Source of the DNA: Lentzea californiensis | GTDB taxonomy: Bacteria > Actinomycetota > Actinomycetes > Mycobacteriales > Pseudonocardiaceae | DNA: 64,000 nucleotides | Assembly (NCBI RefSeq): GCF_024648825.1 | Contig: NZ_JANBBE010000001.1 | Location: 744,001-808,000, forward strand | Direction of reading: 5' to 3' | Shown: positions 8,174 to 18,950 of the stretch, in pieces | Numbering within the stretch: position 1 is the stretch's first letter | Layout of the letters: the number at the start of each line of letters is the position of its first letter | The notes under the pieces: generated by a model | Databases searched by the model: none | Told to the model about the DNA's origin: nothing | Seen by the model: only the letters and a program-made list of their open reading frames with translations | Translations under genes and position numbers: made by a program

Positions 8174-8544
8174 CGGGTGCGGGACCACGACGACCTGGTC
8201 GGCGTCCTCGTACAGGATCCGGCCGGGGTCGTCGCTGGTCAGTCGCTCCCACGGCACCCCGTGCGCGTCGAGGAGGACGAGATAACCCGGCAGACGTGCC
8301 ATCAGGTGTGTCGCCTCCGCCTTGAACCACGCGCGGGCGCCGGGGTTGACCTCCCGGTCGTAGACCGTCGGGTCGACCGTCGACGGATCGGTGTAGGCGG
8401 CGTCGTACCAGGTGTTGTTGACGCGCACGAACTCTTCCTGCTCCTCGGTGAGCTCTCCGCGCCGGCGCAGGCCGTTCACCAATCCGAAGACCCCGGGGAA
8501 GTTCCCGTTGGCGTTGGCCTGCGCCGCCTGGTACCTCACGAACA

Positions 8545-8548
<4 letters not shown>
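8144..8548 (-). CDS. Hypothetical protein coupled to clpB
   Basis: A 134-residue soluble protein without a recognised domain. It begins at GTG, overlapping the clpB stop by four bases (GTGA), so it should be made as the second product of the HspR-controlled clpB transcript. It contains many aromatic and charged residues ([25 protein letters not shown]) and ends [15 protein letters not shown]. The last 30 bases overlap the aldo/keto reductase gene on the other strand. Coupling to clpB hints at a stress link but does not show it. Confidence 0.65.
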
Positions 8549-11127
<2,579 letters not shown>

Positions 11128-11185
11128 TCCTCCACCTCGTGGTCAGCCTCAAGCATGGACCATCATCCCGCACAACGTCAGAAAA

Positions 11186-11206
11186 GTTGAGTGTGTTCCG
11201 CTCAAC
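11186..11206 (-). promoter_or_regulatory. HAIR element (HspR operator) of clpB
   Basis: Inverted repeat GTTGAG-N9-CTCAAC, matching the HspR-associated HAIR consensus CTTGAGT-N7-ACTCAAG. It is 59 bases upstream of the clpB start. The hspR gene itself is at 18926-19363 in this window. Confidence 0.85.
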
Positions 11207-11252
11207 CTTGAATTCGGTACAGATCACACGCCGACAGAGCGATGATCAGCCC

Positions 11253-11636
11253 ATGACGTCCATCATCCACAGCATCACGATCGATGCCCGCGACTCCTAC
11301 GAGATCGCCTCGTGGTGGAGCAAGGTCCTGGACCTGCCGATCCACCCCGACGACAATCCCGGCGACCCCGAATGCATGATCGAACTGCCGAGCGGCATCC
11401 ACTACCTGTTCATCAACGTCCCGGAGAACAAGGAGCTCAAGAACCGCCTGCACCTGGACCTGCAGCCCGTCGCCCACACCCGCGACGAGGAGGTGGAGCG
11501 CCTCGTCGGCATCGGCGCGACGATCTTCGACGATCAGCGCAGGCCGGACGGCACCGGCTGGGTCACCATGCGCGACCCGGAGGGCAACGAGTTCTGCGTG
11601 GAACGCGGACCGGCAGACCGCGCCGCGACCTCCTGA
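11253..11636 (+). CDS. VOC-fold (glyoxalase-like) protein
   Basis: A 127-residue protein of the vicinal-oxygen-chelate superfamily. One repeat unit begins HSITIDARDSYEIASWWSKVL and ends DPEGNEFCVERG, the typical final strand with a metal-ligand Glu. The first strand's His and the middle HLDLQP strand supply possible metal ligands. Many such proteins are glyoxalases, dioxygenases or drug-binding proteins; which of these applies is unknown. The ATG at 11253 was chosen as the start of the conserved domain. It is convergent with the DHA2 exporter and overlaps its 3' end by 103 bases. Confidence 0.8.
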   Translation: MTSIIHSITIDARDSYEIASWWSKVLDLPIHPDDNPGDPECMIELPSGIHYLFINVPENKELKNRLHLDLQPVAHTRDEEVERLVGIGATIFDDQRRPDGTGWVTMRDPEGNEFCVERGPADRAATS

Positions 11637-13201
11637 TCGCTGTCACTCGAAAGCACTAGCCGCTTGTCCACACCGGGTGCCAACTTGTCCACAATCCGCA
11701 GGTCAGTATCCACAGGTGAACCGGTTTCAGTGGCGACCCCCAGTGCACCAGAACCCGTTGGGGTGACAACCTCGTCGTCCATCGAGTCCCGCAGCGGCTG
11801 CTCTTTGATCATCAACACCGCGATGACCGTGAACACGGCGAGCCCGGCGGCGATCAGGAACAGCTCACCCATCGCGTCACCGTAGGAGTCCCGCACCACG
11901 GGGGAGAGGGACCCGGGGTCGAGCGTCTTGGTGCTCACGGAGGCAGCCAGCACGGCCCCGAGCACCGAGACGCCGGCCGTCCCGCCCAGCGACCGCAGGA
12001 ACGTGGCCGTGGAACTGGCCGCCCCGAGATCGGCCATCCCGACTCCGTTCTGCACGGCCAGCACGAGGTTCTGCATGGTCAGCCCCACCCCGACACCGAC
12101 CAGCGCGAGATAGGCGCCCATCAGCACCAGGTTGGTCCGGTGGTCGATCGTCCCGAGCAACGCCAGCCCGGCGACCAGCGAGAACGACCCCCACACCAGG
12201 TAGCTCTTCCACTTCCCGCTCTTGGCGATCAACTGCCCGCTGACCGTGGACGAGATGCTCAGCCCGAGCACCAGCGGCACCGTCAACAGCCCGGCCTTGG
12301 TGGGCGAGAACCCACGCGCGATCTGGAAGTACTGCCCCATGAACACCGAGGCCCCGAACATCGCCGTACCCACGGCCACGCCCCCGAGCATCGCCAGCAC
12401 CACGGTCCGGTTCTTGAACAGGTGCAACGGAATGACCGGAGCCGAAGCCCGCCGCTCCACGAAATAGGCCCCACCCAGCGCCAGCAACGCCCCACCGACG
12501 AACAGCGCACTCTCCCGACTGACCCAGGCGAAGTCCTTACCGGCGAACGACACCCACATCAGCACCAGGCTCACCCCACCGGTGATCAGCGTGGCCCCGA
12601 GATAATCGATCTTCACCCGCTGCTTCTTGACCGGCAGGTGCAGCGTCTTGTGCAACACGCCCAACGCCACCAGCGCCAACGGCACGCAGACGAAGAAACA
12701 CCACCGCCACCCGGGCCAGTCGACGAGGAACCCACCGACCAACGGCCCGCCAACGGTCCCGGCGGAGATCACCATCCCGGTGTACCCGCTGTACCGCCCA
12801 CGCTCGCGCGGACTGAGCAGCGCACCGACGACAACCTGCCCCAACGCCTGCACACCACCCATCCCGAGCCCCTGCACGACCCGGAACGAGATGAGCTGCT
12901 CCATGTTCTGACTGAACCCGGCCAGCACAGAACCGACGACGAACAACACGATCGCCGCCTGCAACAACGTCTTCTTGTCAAAAAGATCCGCGAGCTTCCC
13001 CCACAACGGCGTACTGGCAGTAGATGCCAGCAACATCGCGGTGATGACCCACGTGTACTGGGTCTGCGTGCCCTTGAGCTCGGCGAGGATCGTCGGGAGA
13101 GCGTTCGAAACGATGGTGGAGCTGAGGATCGCGACCAGCAACGCCACCCAGATGCCGGACAGTGCTTCGAGGATCTCCCGATGCGACGAGGGCCGAGTCA
13201 A
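11534..13201 (-). CDS. DHA2-family (14-TM) drug exporter
   Basis: A 555-residue major-facilitator transporter of the EmrB/QacA type, expected to export drugs by proton antiport. About 14 hydrophobic segments are seen. They begin with IWVALLVAILSSTIVSNALP (motif D region); LWGKLADLFDKKTLL is the conserved motif A loop, and an antiporter-type motif C is present (GTVGGPLVGGFLVDW). The start chosen is TTG at 13201, because CTGGAGG lies just upstream; an ATG 33 bases earlier adds a non-hydrophobic leader. The last 35 or so codons lie antisense to the VOC gene and look like a disordered tail. An unusual repeat cluster upstream is probably its operator. Confidence 0.9.
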   Translation of the reverse strand: MTRPSSHREILEALSGIWVALLVAILSSTIVSNALPTILAELKGTQTQYTWVITAMLLASTASTPLWGKLADLFDKKTLLQAAIVLFVVGSVLAGFSQNMEQLISFRVVQGLGMGGVQALGQVVVGALLSPRERGRYSGYTGMVISAGTVGGPLVGGFLVDWPGWRWCFFVCVPLALVALGVLHKTLHLPVKKQRVKIDYLGATLITGGVSLVLMWVSFAGKDFAWVSRESALFVGGALLALGGAYFVERRASAPVIPLHLFKNRTVVLAMLGGVAVGTAMFGASVFMGQYFQIARGFSPTKAGLLTVPLVLGLSISSTVSGQLIAKSGKWKSYLVWGSFSLVAGLALLGTIDHRTNLVLMGAYLALVGVGVGLTMQNLVLAVQNGVGMADLGAASSTATFLRSLGGTAGVSVLGAVLAASVSTKTLDPGSLSPVVRDSYGDAMGELFLIAAGLAVFTVIAVLMIKEQPLRDSMDDEVVTPTGSGALGVATETGSPVDTDLRIVDKLAPGVDKRLVLSSDSDQEVAARSAGPRSTQNSLPSGSRMVTQPVPSGLR

Positions 13202-13221
13202 ACCGGCACACCTCCAGTAAT

Positions 13222-13270
13222 TAGTTGATGTCATACAACTATATCTGGAGATAGTTAGCTAGGCCAACTA
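13222..13270. promoter_or_regulatory. Cluster of TAGTTG/CAACTA operator repeats
   Basis: Three overlapping inverted repeats built on the same half site occur in 49 bases: TAGTTG-N8-CAACTA (13222-13241), AACTAT-N8-ATAGTT (13237-13256) and TAGTT-N9-AACTA (13252-13270). The stretch is AT-rich and sits 21 bases upstream of the exporter start, where promoter and operator are expected. TetR and MarR repressors of drug pumps use sites of this size, but no such regulator gene is adjacent. Confidence 0.6.
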
Positions 13271-13585
13271 ATTCAGTGGCTGATGCATCACACCCAGGGT
13301 CACCCAGTCCACTGGAGCCCAGGTCGCAAGCGAAGCCGAAGGCGAGCCGCCCCTCGAACGCGATGCCGAAGGCGAGCTGTCCTTACCGCGCGGTCAGGGC
13401 GGGTCAGGGCGGTCACAACGCACCCTCAACGCAACCGGCGGCCGCCCAACTCAACAGGCGTGCCATCAACCCGCCCGCGGCGCCACCCCCGATCAGATTG
13501 CCGGGGGCTTGGGGGCAGCGCCCCCAGGAAAACGCACGCAACCGCAAGGTCGCCGCCCGCAACACAACCACCCACGGACCAGGCG
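13271..13585. other. Non-coding GC-rich stretch
   Basis: No convincing gene on either strand. It holds short imperfect repeats (GCCGAAGGCGAGC twice near 13334 and 13362; GGTCAGGGC twice near 13392-13410) and a proline-codon-like, low-complexity second half. It may be decayed coding sequence. Confidence 0.4.
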
Positions 13586-14218
13586 TCACCCGCCGGCATC
13601 ACTCATCTTGTCGGCCTTGACCCCGAAGAAGTCCCCACCCTTCCGCTTGACATCATCAGTCCCCCAATGCCGAACCCGATCCACAGGCACCATCCGAGGG
13701 ATGTGCTTGCGACAGTGGACGTAGGCCTCCTGAACCTCGACCACCACCCACTGCTCGATCCGGCGGTCCTCCCCGGCGAACTCGGCGAAGTCCTCAAACG
13801 GAGCGATCCGGGCCCGCCCGTTCACATGCAGCCCGATCAGGTCCTCGGCGAAGTCGACCATCAACATCCCCACATGGGGGTTCTCCATGATGTTCCCCAG
13901 GGAAGCCATGACCCCGTTCCCCCGGTACTCGGGATACACAAGGGTCCGGGAGTCGACAACACGCAAGAACCCGGCAGGCCCCGCACGCAGCGAGGAGTCG
14001 CACTCCCCGTCCGCATCAGCGGTCGAGATGAAGGCCATCTCCATCCGGCCCACGAACTCGGCCATCGCGGGGTTGAGATGATCGAGGACCTGGTCCGAGT
14101 AGAAGCGTGTGGCGCGGTCGGACGTCTCCAGGGCACATTGGAGGAAGTGCTCTCCGCGTGAGCCGGGGAGCTCGACACGGTCGGGTGAGGTGGTTTCAGT
14201 CAGCTCAGGCAGGGACAC
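13586..14218 (-). CDS. Pyridoxamine 5'-phosphate oxidase-family flavoprotein
   Basis: About 210 residues with the split-barrel flavin-binding fold of the PPOX family. Seen are MEMAFISTADADGECDSS (first strands), a flavin-contacting YPEYRGNGVMASLGNI segment and NPHVGMLMVDF, then a helical C-terminus with a His/Arg-rich end (VHCRKHIPRMVPVDR). Similar actinobacterial proteins bind FMN or F420 and are rarely the true PdxH; the long N-terminal helix fits a general-stress or F420-type relative. The start is uncertain: GTG at 14218 is used here, and a GTG at 14299 gives 27 more residues that look unconserved. Confidence 0.7.
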   Translation of the reverse strand: MSLPELTETTSPDRVELPGSRGEHFLQCALETSDRATRFYSDQVLDHLNPAMAEFVGRMEMAFISTADADGECDSSLRAGPAGFLRVVDSRTLVYPEYRGNGVMASLGNIMENPHVGMLMVDFAEDLIGLHVNGRARIAPFEDFAEFAGEDRRIEQWVVVEVQEAYVHCRKHIPRMVPVDRVRHWGTDDVKRKGGDFFGVKADKMSDAGG

Positions 14219-14353
14219 GCGCCCAACCCAAGCACGCAAGCGCGCAACCCGGTACAGACGGACCCTCACATTCACACTGTTGCGGTAACAACTACTCACC
14301 TAGAGTGACCATGCTTCGCTCGAAGGTGGCATCAAGGAGTCAAACAGCCCGAT

Positions 14354-14375
14354 CAGGGGTTACTGTCCACCCCTG
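14354..14375 (+). promoter_or_regulatory. Inverted repeat upstream of globin-reductase gene
   Basis: CAGGGGT-N8-ACCCCTG, a perfect 7-base inverted repeat 91 bases before the ATG at 14466. It could be an operator or a leader hairpin; nothing identifies the regulator. Confidence 0.35.
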
Positions 14376-14465
14376 TCGGGGGACGGATGCTTGACGAGGA
14401 CGAACGGTGCCTTGCCGGGTACCACTGAGAACGACGATGAAGAACGTGGAGACTGCGCGCGGACC

Positions 14466-15641
14466 ATGACTGCGAACGCTGTGCTGAGCCCCATCCCTAC
14501 CCCGCCCCACCGAGAACCCCCTCCCGGTGTCACCGCGATGGTGCGCATGATCCGGGAGAGCTTCGCGGTGGTGGAGCCGCATTCCGAAGAAGTGGCGAAG
14601 TTCTTCTACGGGATGCTCTTCTCGCTCTCGCCTGCCACACGCGAGATGTTCCCCGCGAACATGGAGGTGCAACGCAGCCGTCTGCTGCGCGCCCTCGTGC
14701 ACGTGGTGCAGATGGTCGACCGCCCGGACGACCTCATCCCCTTCCTGCGTCAGCTGGGTCGTGACCACCGGAAGTTCGGTGTCATCAACGTCCACTACGA
14801 GGCGGTCGGGACGGCACTGCTGTCCGCGGTGAAGAAGTTCGCCGGCGCCGCCTGGACGCCCAAGGTCGAAATGGCGTGGGCCGAGGCCTACACCCTCATG
14901 GCCAGGGCGATGCAGGAGGCGGCCGACGCCGACAACGGGCCCGCCTACTGGCACGCGACGGTGCTGGAGCACCAGCGCGTCTCGTGGGACCTGGCCGTCG
15001 TCCGGCTGCAACCGGACCACCCCGTCAGCTACAAGGCCGGTCAGTACGTCAGCGTGGAGACGCCGCAGCGCAAGCGCCTGTGGCGGTACTACTCGCCGGC
15101 GAACGCACCGCGCGAGGACGGCGTCATCGAGTTCCACATCCGGTCCGTCGACGGCGGCTGGGTGTCCCGCTCGGTGGTCGGCCACACGCAGGCCGGTGAC
15201 ACGTGGCGCATCGGACCGCCAATGGGACGTCTCTCGGTCGACCGCACGACCGGCACGGACATCCTGATGGTGGCCGGTGGCACGGGTGTCGCGCCGATGC
15301 ACGCGATCATCGACGAGATGGCGCAGTACGGCGAGAACCCGCGCGTGCACCTGTTCTACGGCGGCCGCACCCGCGAGGACCTCTACGACCTGGACAACCT
15401 GCAGCGCATCGCGACCACGAACCCGTGGCTCACGGTCGTGCCGGTGCTGGAGTCCGACCCCGGCGTCCGGGGTGTCGAGCAGGGCAGCCTCGCCGACGTG
15501 GTCACCCGTTACGGCGCGTGGGAGGACCGTGACGTCCTGGTCTGCGGCAGCCCCGCCATGATCAGATCGACGGTGTCCCGCATGCTGGTCGCCGGAACTC
15601 CGCTCGACCGGATCAAGTACGACCCGTTCACCCTGGACTAA
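14466..15641 (+). CDS. Flavohemoglobin-like globin-FAD/NAD reductase
   Basis: A 391-residue fusion of a globin (about residues 24-155) and a ferredoxin-NADP reductase-type module (about 165-390). It would use NAD(P)H electrons to reduce heme iron, usually for nitric oxide dioxygenation or oxygen sensing. In the globin, His101 in the GRDHRKFGV segment is the likely proximal heme ligand, followed by HY at 110-111. The reductase shows RYYS at 207-210 (FAD) and GGTGVAPM at 271-278 (NAD phosphate site). The N-terminal 20 residues are proline-rich. It differs from Hmp in the globin sequence, so nitric oxide dioxygenase activity is likely but not certain. glyA follows 104 bases later on the same strand. 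Confidence 0.85.
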   Translation: MTANAVLSPIPTPPHREPPPGVTAMVRMIRESFAVVEPHSEEVAKFFYGMLFSLSPATREMFPANMEVQRSRLLRALVHVVQMVDRPDDLIPFLRQLGRDHRKFGVINVHYEAVGTALLSAVKKFAGAAWTPKVEMAWAEAYTLMARAMQEAADADNGPAYWHATVLEHQRVSWDLAVVRLQPDHPVSYKAGQYVSVETPQRKRLWRYYSPANAPREDGVIEFHIRSVDGGWVSRSVVGHTQAGDTWRIGPPMGRLSVDRTTGTDILMVAGGTGVAPMHAIIDEMAQYGENPRVHLFYGGRTREDLYDLDNLQRIATTNPWLTVVPVLESDPGVRGVEQGSLADVVTRYGAWEDRDVLVCGSPAMIRSTVSRMLVAGTPLDRIKYDPFTLD

Positions 15642-15642
15642 A

Positions 15643-15730
15643 CTCGGCACGTCGAAAGCGACTGGCGTGCCGAGGGTGGAAGTGACCACCGGGAAGCGAC
15701 GGCCGAGCGCACCGAACGCCTGGGTGCCCG
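15643..15730 (+). ncRNA. ZTP (pfl) riboswitch aptamer upstream of glyA
   Basis: The leader contains the conserved blocks of the pfl/ZTP aptamer in order and spacing. A first stem (CTCGGCACG at 15643-15651 pairing with CGTGCCGAG) encloses the GCGACTGGCG block. Then comes a GGTGG-AAGTGA-CCACC hairpin, followed by GGGAAGCG, GGCCGAGCGCACCG and the terminal CGCCTGGG. ZTP riboswitches sense the purine intermediate ZTP/ZMP, which rises when 10-formyl-tetrahydrofolate is low, and commonly control glyA in actinobacteria. The identification is from memory of the consensus, not a covariance search. Confidence 0.85.
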
Positions 15731-15749
15731 GCACGGAGTGATGCCGTGC
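15724..15749 (+). promoter_or_regulatory. Translational expression platform of the glyA riboswitch
   Basis: GCACGG (15731-15736) can pair with CCGTGC (15744-15749), trapping the GGAG ribosome binding site and the GTG start in one hairpin. A competing stem, GTGC (15724-15727) with GCAC (15731-15734), starts inside the aptamer's 3' end and is mutually exclusive with it. Ligand binding would be expected to favour the second form and open the start. No U-tract is present, so control is more likely translational than by termination. Confidence 0.55.
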
Positions 15750-16963
15750 TGCGCGAAGTCGATCCCGAGATCGCCACCCTGATCCAGGCCGAGGAACACC
15801 GCCAGGCCCGCAAACTGCGCATGATCGCGTCCGAGAACGACGTGTCGGCGGCCGTGCTTGAGGCAACAGGCTCGGTGCTGACGAACAAGTACTCCGAGGG
15901 CTACCCCGGCAAGCGCTACTACGAGGGCCAGCAGGTCATCGACCAGGTCGAGCTGCTGGCTCAGGACCGCGCGAAGGCGCTCTTCGGCGTCGACCACGCG
16001 AACGTCCAGCCGTACTCGGGTTCCCCGGCGAACCTCGCCGTGTACCTGGCGTTCCTGCAGCCGGGCGACACCGTGATGGGCATGTCCCTGCCGATGGGCG
16101 GCCACCTCACGCACGGCTGGAGCGTCTCGGCCACCGGCAAGTGGTTCCGCAGCGTCCAGTACGAGGTCCGCAAGGACACCGGCCGCGTCGACATGGACGA
16201 GGTCCGCTCGCTCGCGCTCGCCGAACGCCCCAAGGTGATCTTCTGCGGTGGCACGGCGATCCCGCGCACCATCGACTTCCCGGCGTTCGCCGACATCGCC
16301 AGGGAGGTCGGCGCACTGCTCGTCGCCGACATCGCGCACATCGCGGGACTCGTCGCCGGCGGCGCGCACCCGTCGCCGGTGGGACACGCGCCGGTGATCA
16401 CCACGACCACGCACAAGACGCTCAGGGGCCCTCGTGGCGCCATGATCCTCACCGACGCCGCGCACGCGAAGGCGATCGACCGCGCGGTCTTCCCCGGCCT
16501 GCAGGGCGGCCCGCACAACCACACGACGGCCGCCATCGCCGTGGCGCTGCACGAGGCCGCGAAGCCGGAGTTCCGCGACTACGCGCACATGATCGTGAAG
16601 AACGCGCAGGCGCTCGCGGAGGCGTTGCTGGAACGCGGGTTCGACCTGGTGTCCGGTGGCACGGACAACCACCTGGTGCTGATCGACCTGACGTCCAAGC
16701 TGATCGGCGGCAAGCCGGCCGCGCAGGCGCTCGACCGCGCGGGCATCGAGCTGAACTACAACGCCGTCCCGTTCGACAGCCGCAAGCCGTTCGACCCGTC
16801 CGGCATCCGGCTCGGCACGCCCGGCATCACGACGCGCGGCCTCCGGCCCGAGCAGATGCCGTTGATCGCGGACTGGATGGACCGCGCGATCGCCGCGCAC
16901 GACAACGACCAGGCGCTGGACCGCATCGCCGCCGAGGTCGAGGAACTACTCAGCTCGCTCTAG
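15746..16963 (+). CDS. glyA: Serine hydroxymethyltransferase
   Basis: A PLP enzyme converting serine and tetrahydrofolate to glycine and 5,10-methylene-tetrahydrofolate, the main source of one-carbon units. The PLP lysine is Lys224 in THKTLRGPRG (222-231); Asp195 and His198 in VADIAHIAG contact the cofactor; YSEGYPGKRYYEG (49-61) binds substrate. At 405 residues it is slightly shorter than typical (415-430), and the usual PCFF-type variant segment reads FCGGTAIPRT. The GTG start at 15746 is supported by the riboswitch geometry. Regulation by the ZTP riboswitch fits the enzyme's folate role. Its last 18 bases overlap the convergent TetR gene. Confidence 0.95.
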   Translation: MLREVDPEIATLIQAEEHRQARKLRMIASENDVSAAVLEATGSVLTNKYSEGYPGKRYYEGQQVIDQVELLAQDRAKALFGVDHANVQPYSGSPANLAVYLAFLQPGDTVMGMSLPMGGHLTHGWSVSATGKWFRSVQYEVRKDTGRVDMDEVRSLALAERPKVIFCGGTAIPRTIDFPAFADIAREVGALLVADIAHIAGLVAGGAHPSPVGHAPVITTTTHKTLRGPRGAMILTDAAHAKAIDRAVFPGLQGGPHNHTTAAIAVALHEAAKPEFRDYAHMIVKNAQALAEALLERGFDLVSGGTDNHLVLIDLTSKLIGGKPAAQALDRAGIELNYNAVPFDSRKPFDPSGIRLGTPGITTRGLRPEQMPLIADWMDRAIAAHDNDQALDRIAAEVEELLSSL

Positions 16964-17521
16964 TGAGCCGACGGCCGCACGCACGTCGCTGAACGTCCGG
17001 CGGGCGACTTCCGCGAAGTCCCCGCCGGTCTCCAGCCAGCGCTCGTAGCCGTGGTTGAACGCCAGCACGCCCAGTTCCGCGGCCACGGCGGCCTCCAGCT
17101 CCGGCACCCCGCGCCGCTTCAGCGCGTCCGTCATCGAGACCGCGAACCCGACCATCTTCAACGCGGACCGCTCGCGCAGCTCGTCGTTGCCCGCGATCAC
17201 CGCGAGCCGCTGCGGTCCGTGCGCCCGCCGCTCGTCGGTGAACGTCCCGACCGTCGCCACCAGCGCCGCCTCGACCGCCTCCAGCGGCCCCGCCTCCGCG
17301 GGCGCACCGGAGATCGCGCCGGTCATCAGGCCGGCCAGCACGTCCTGGCCGCCGAAGAGCACTTCGCGCTTGTCCCGGAAGTGCCGGAAGAACGTGCTCT
17401 TCGTGAGGCCCGCGCGCTCGGCGATCTGCGCGACCGCGGTGTTCTCGTACCCCTGCTCGCTGAACAGGTCGAGTGCGGCGCGCACCAACCGCTCCCGCGC
17501 GTCCGGCTCCCATCGACCCAT
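16946..17521 (-). CDS. TetR-family repressor
   Basis: A 191-residue regulator with the TetR helix-turn-helix at residues 8-55 (RLVRAALDLFSEQGYENTAV, then LTKSTFFRHFRDKREVL) and an all-helical ligand domain. It is divergent from the NAD-dependent epimerase gene at 17606, and the 84-base gap carries two copies of a 23-base palindrome. It therefore very probably represses both itself and the epimerase gene, releasing when a small molecule binds. Its 3' end overlaps glyA by 18 bases on the opposite strand. Confidence 0.88.
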   Translation of the reverse strand: MGRWEPDARERLVRAALDLFSEQGYENTAVAQIAERAGLTKSTFFRHFRDKREVLFGGQDVLAGLMTGAISGAPAEAGPLEAVEAALVATVGTFTDERRAHGPQRLAVIAGNDELRERSALKMVGFAVSMTDALKRRGVPELEAAVAAELGVLAFNHGYERWLETGGDFAEVARRTFSDVRAAVGSLERAE

Positions 17522-17535
17522 GGCTCACATCCTAA

Positions 17536-17558
17536 GTGATGCGACTCAGTCCCATCAC
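17536..17558. promoter_or_regulatory. TetR operator 1
   Basis: 23-base near-perfect palindrome: GTGATGCGACT, one central base, then AGTCCCATCAC (10 of 11 pairs). It is 14 bases upstream of the repressor's own start. Confidence 0.75.
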
Positions 17559-17567
17559 TCTGCTACG

Positions 17568-17590
17568 GTGATGAGACCAAGTCCCATCAC
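17568..17590. promoter_or_regulatory. TetR operator 2
   Basis: Second copy of the same 23-base site: GTGATGAGACC, central base, AGTCCCATCAC. It is 15 bases upstream of the epimerase start and lies 32 bases centre to centre from operator 1, three helical turns, so both dimers would bind the same face of the DNA. Confidence 0.75.
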
Positions 17591-17605
17591 TTTGAAGGAA
17601 GTGCC

Positions 17606-18505
17606 ATGAAGGTCTTCGTCACGGGCGCCAGCGGCCACGTCGGCTCGGCACTGGTCCCAGAACTGCTGAACGCGGGCCACCAGGTCGTCGGCCTGGCCCG
17701 GTCCGACGCCTCCGCAGCCAAGCTCGACGCCCAGGGCGCCACGGTCCGGCTCGGCGACCTGGACGACCTCGACGGGTTGCGCAAGGGCGCGGCCGAGGCG
17801 GACGCCGTGATCCACCTGGCGTTCAAGCACGACGAGATGTACGCGGGCGACTACCAGGGCGCCTCCGACGCCGACCTCGCCGTCGTCCAGGCGTTCCTCG
17901 ACGAGCTCGCCGGCACGGGCAAGGCGCTGATCGGCACCGCCGGCACGCTGTCGTACTCGGGCCTCGGTCGTACCGCCACCGAGGAGGAGCGGGTCTCCAG
18001 CGAGGGCCCGCGCGGCGCCGCGCGCAACGCGATCATCGACGCCGCAGACGTCCGGGGCTCGGTCGTCGTGCTGCCGCCGACCGTCCACAGTGCACTGGAC
18101 ACGGCGGGTTTCATCCCGGTCCTGATCAGGACCGCCCGTGCCACCGGGGTTTCCGGCTACCCCGGCGACGGCACGAACCGCTGGTCCGCCACGCACACGC
18201 TGGACGCGGCGAGGCTCTACCGGCTGGCCGCGGAGAAGGCCCCCGCGGGCTCGGTGCTGCACGCGGTCGCGGAGGAGGCCGTGACGATGCGGGAGATCGC
18301 CGAGGTCATCGGCCGGAAACTGGGCGTGCCCGTCGATAGCATCCCGGCGGAACGCGGCCAGGAGCACTTCGGCCCGCTCGCGTTCATGGTCTCGCGGGAC
18401 GCACCCACGTCCGGTGCGCGCACGAAGTCGTTGCTGGGCTGGGAAACGAAAGAACCCGGCATCCTGGAGGACCTGGAGGCCGGGTTCTACTTCGAGCAGC
18501 GGTGA
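17606..18505 (+). CDS. NAD-dependent epimerase/reductase (extended SDR)
   Basis: A 299-residue atypical extended SDR. The N-terminal dinucleotide motif is TGASGHVG (residues 6-13). An aspartate-rich second strand region follows (LGDLDDLDGL), then AVIHLAF, a C-terminal substrate domain, and TNRWSATHTLDAARLYRLA, a stretch typical of actinobacterial NmrA-like or epimerase-type enzymes induced under a TetR repressor. The classical YxxxK is not obvious, so catalysis may be absent or altered. It is under direct control of the divergent TetR gene through the two operators. Confidence 0.8.
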   Translation: MKVFVTGASGHVGSALVPELLNAGHQVVGLARSDASAAKLDAQGATVRLGDLDDLDGLRKGAAEADAVIHLAFKHDEMYAGDYQGASDADLAVVQAFLDELAGTGKALIGTAGTLSYSGLGRTATEEERVSSEGPRGAARNAIIDAADVRGSVVVLPPTVHSALDTAGFIPVLIRTARATGVSGYPGDGTNRWSATHTLDAARLYRLAAEKAPAGSVLHAVAEEAVTMREIAEVIGRKLGVPVDSIPAERGQEHFGPLAFMVSRDAPTSGARTKSLLGWETKEPGILEDLEAGFYFEQR

Positions 18506-18506
18506 G

Positions 18507-18950
18507 TCAGCGGGCTTCTCGCCCGGCCACCCACTTCGCGAGGCGTTCGCCGGGAGCGTTCTGGCCCGTGCACTCCTCGACGAGGGCTGTGAAAGCGTGC
18601 GGCGTGGCGTCGTAGTACTCCTCGATCGCCTGCCGCTCGCGCGCATCGCCCTTTTCGTGGGCCGTGTTCGCGATGCGCAGCCAGTAGAAGTCCGCGTCGA
18701 GCTCGCCGGCCGCGATCAGGTCCAGCACGCGCGGGAGCAGGTAGCGCGCGAAGTCCTCGTCGCCGATCGTCCCGGAACGCAGCCAGTACGTCTCGACCTG
18801 GTCAGCCGTCAGGTCGCGCAGCGGGACGGTCGTGAACGGCGCCACGTCCTCCGGCTTGACGCAGTGGTCGCAGTAGTCGACCACGCGCGGACGCGGCGCC
18901 GCGAAGACGTCGTAAAGACGCTCGATCACTTGCGCGGCTTGGGTTTCCAC
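18507..18950 (-). CDS. Hypothetical protein at the end of the dnaK operon
   Basis: A 147-residue soluble protein starting with GTG at 18950 inside the last codons of hspR (25-base overlap). It has the segment VVDYCDHCVKPED with a C-x-x-C pair near residues 27-30, then a helical remainder (WLRIANTAHEKGDARERQAIEEYYD). The close overlap suggests it is the fifth gene of the dnaK-grpE-dnaJ-hspR transcript. I do not recognise a family. It ends one base from the convergent epimerase gene. Confidence 0.6.
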   Translation of the reverse strand: METQAAQVIERLYDVFAAPRPRVVDYCDHCVKPEDVAPFTTVPLRDLTADQVETYWLRSGTIGDEDFARYLLPRVLDLIAAGELDADFYWLRIANTAHEKGDARERQAIEEYYDATPHAFTALVEECTGQNAPGERLAKWVAGREAR

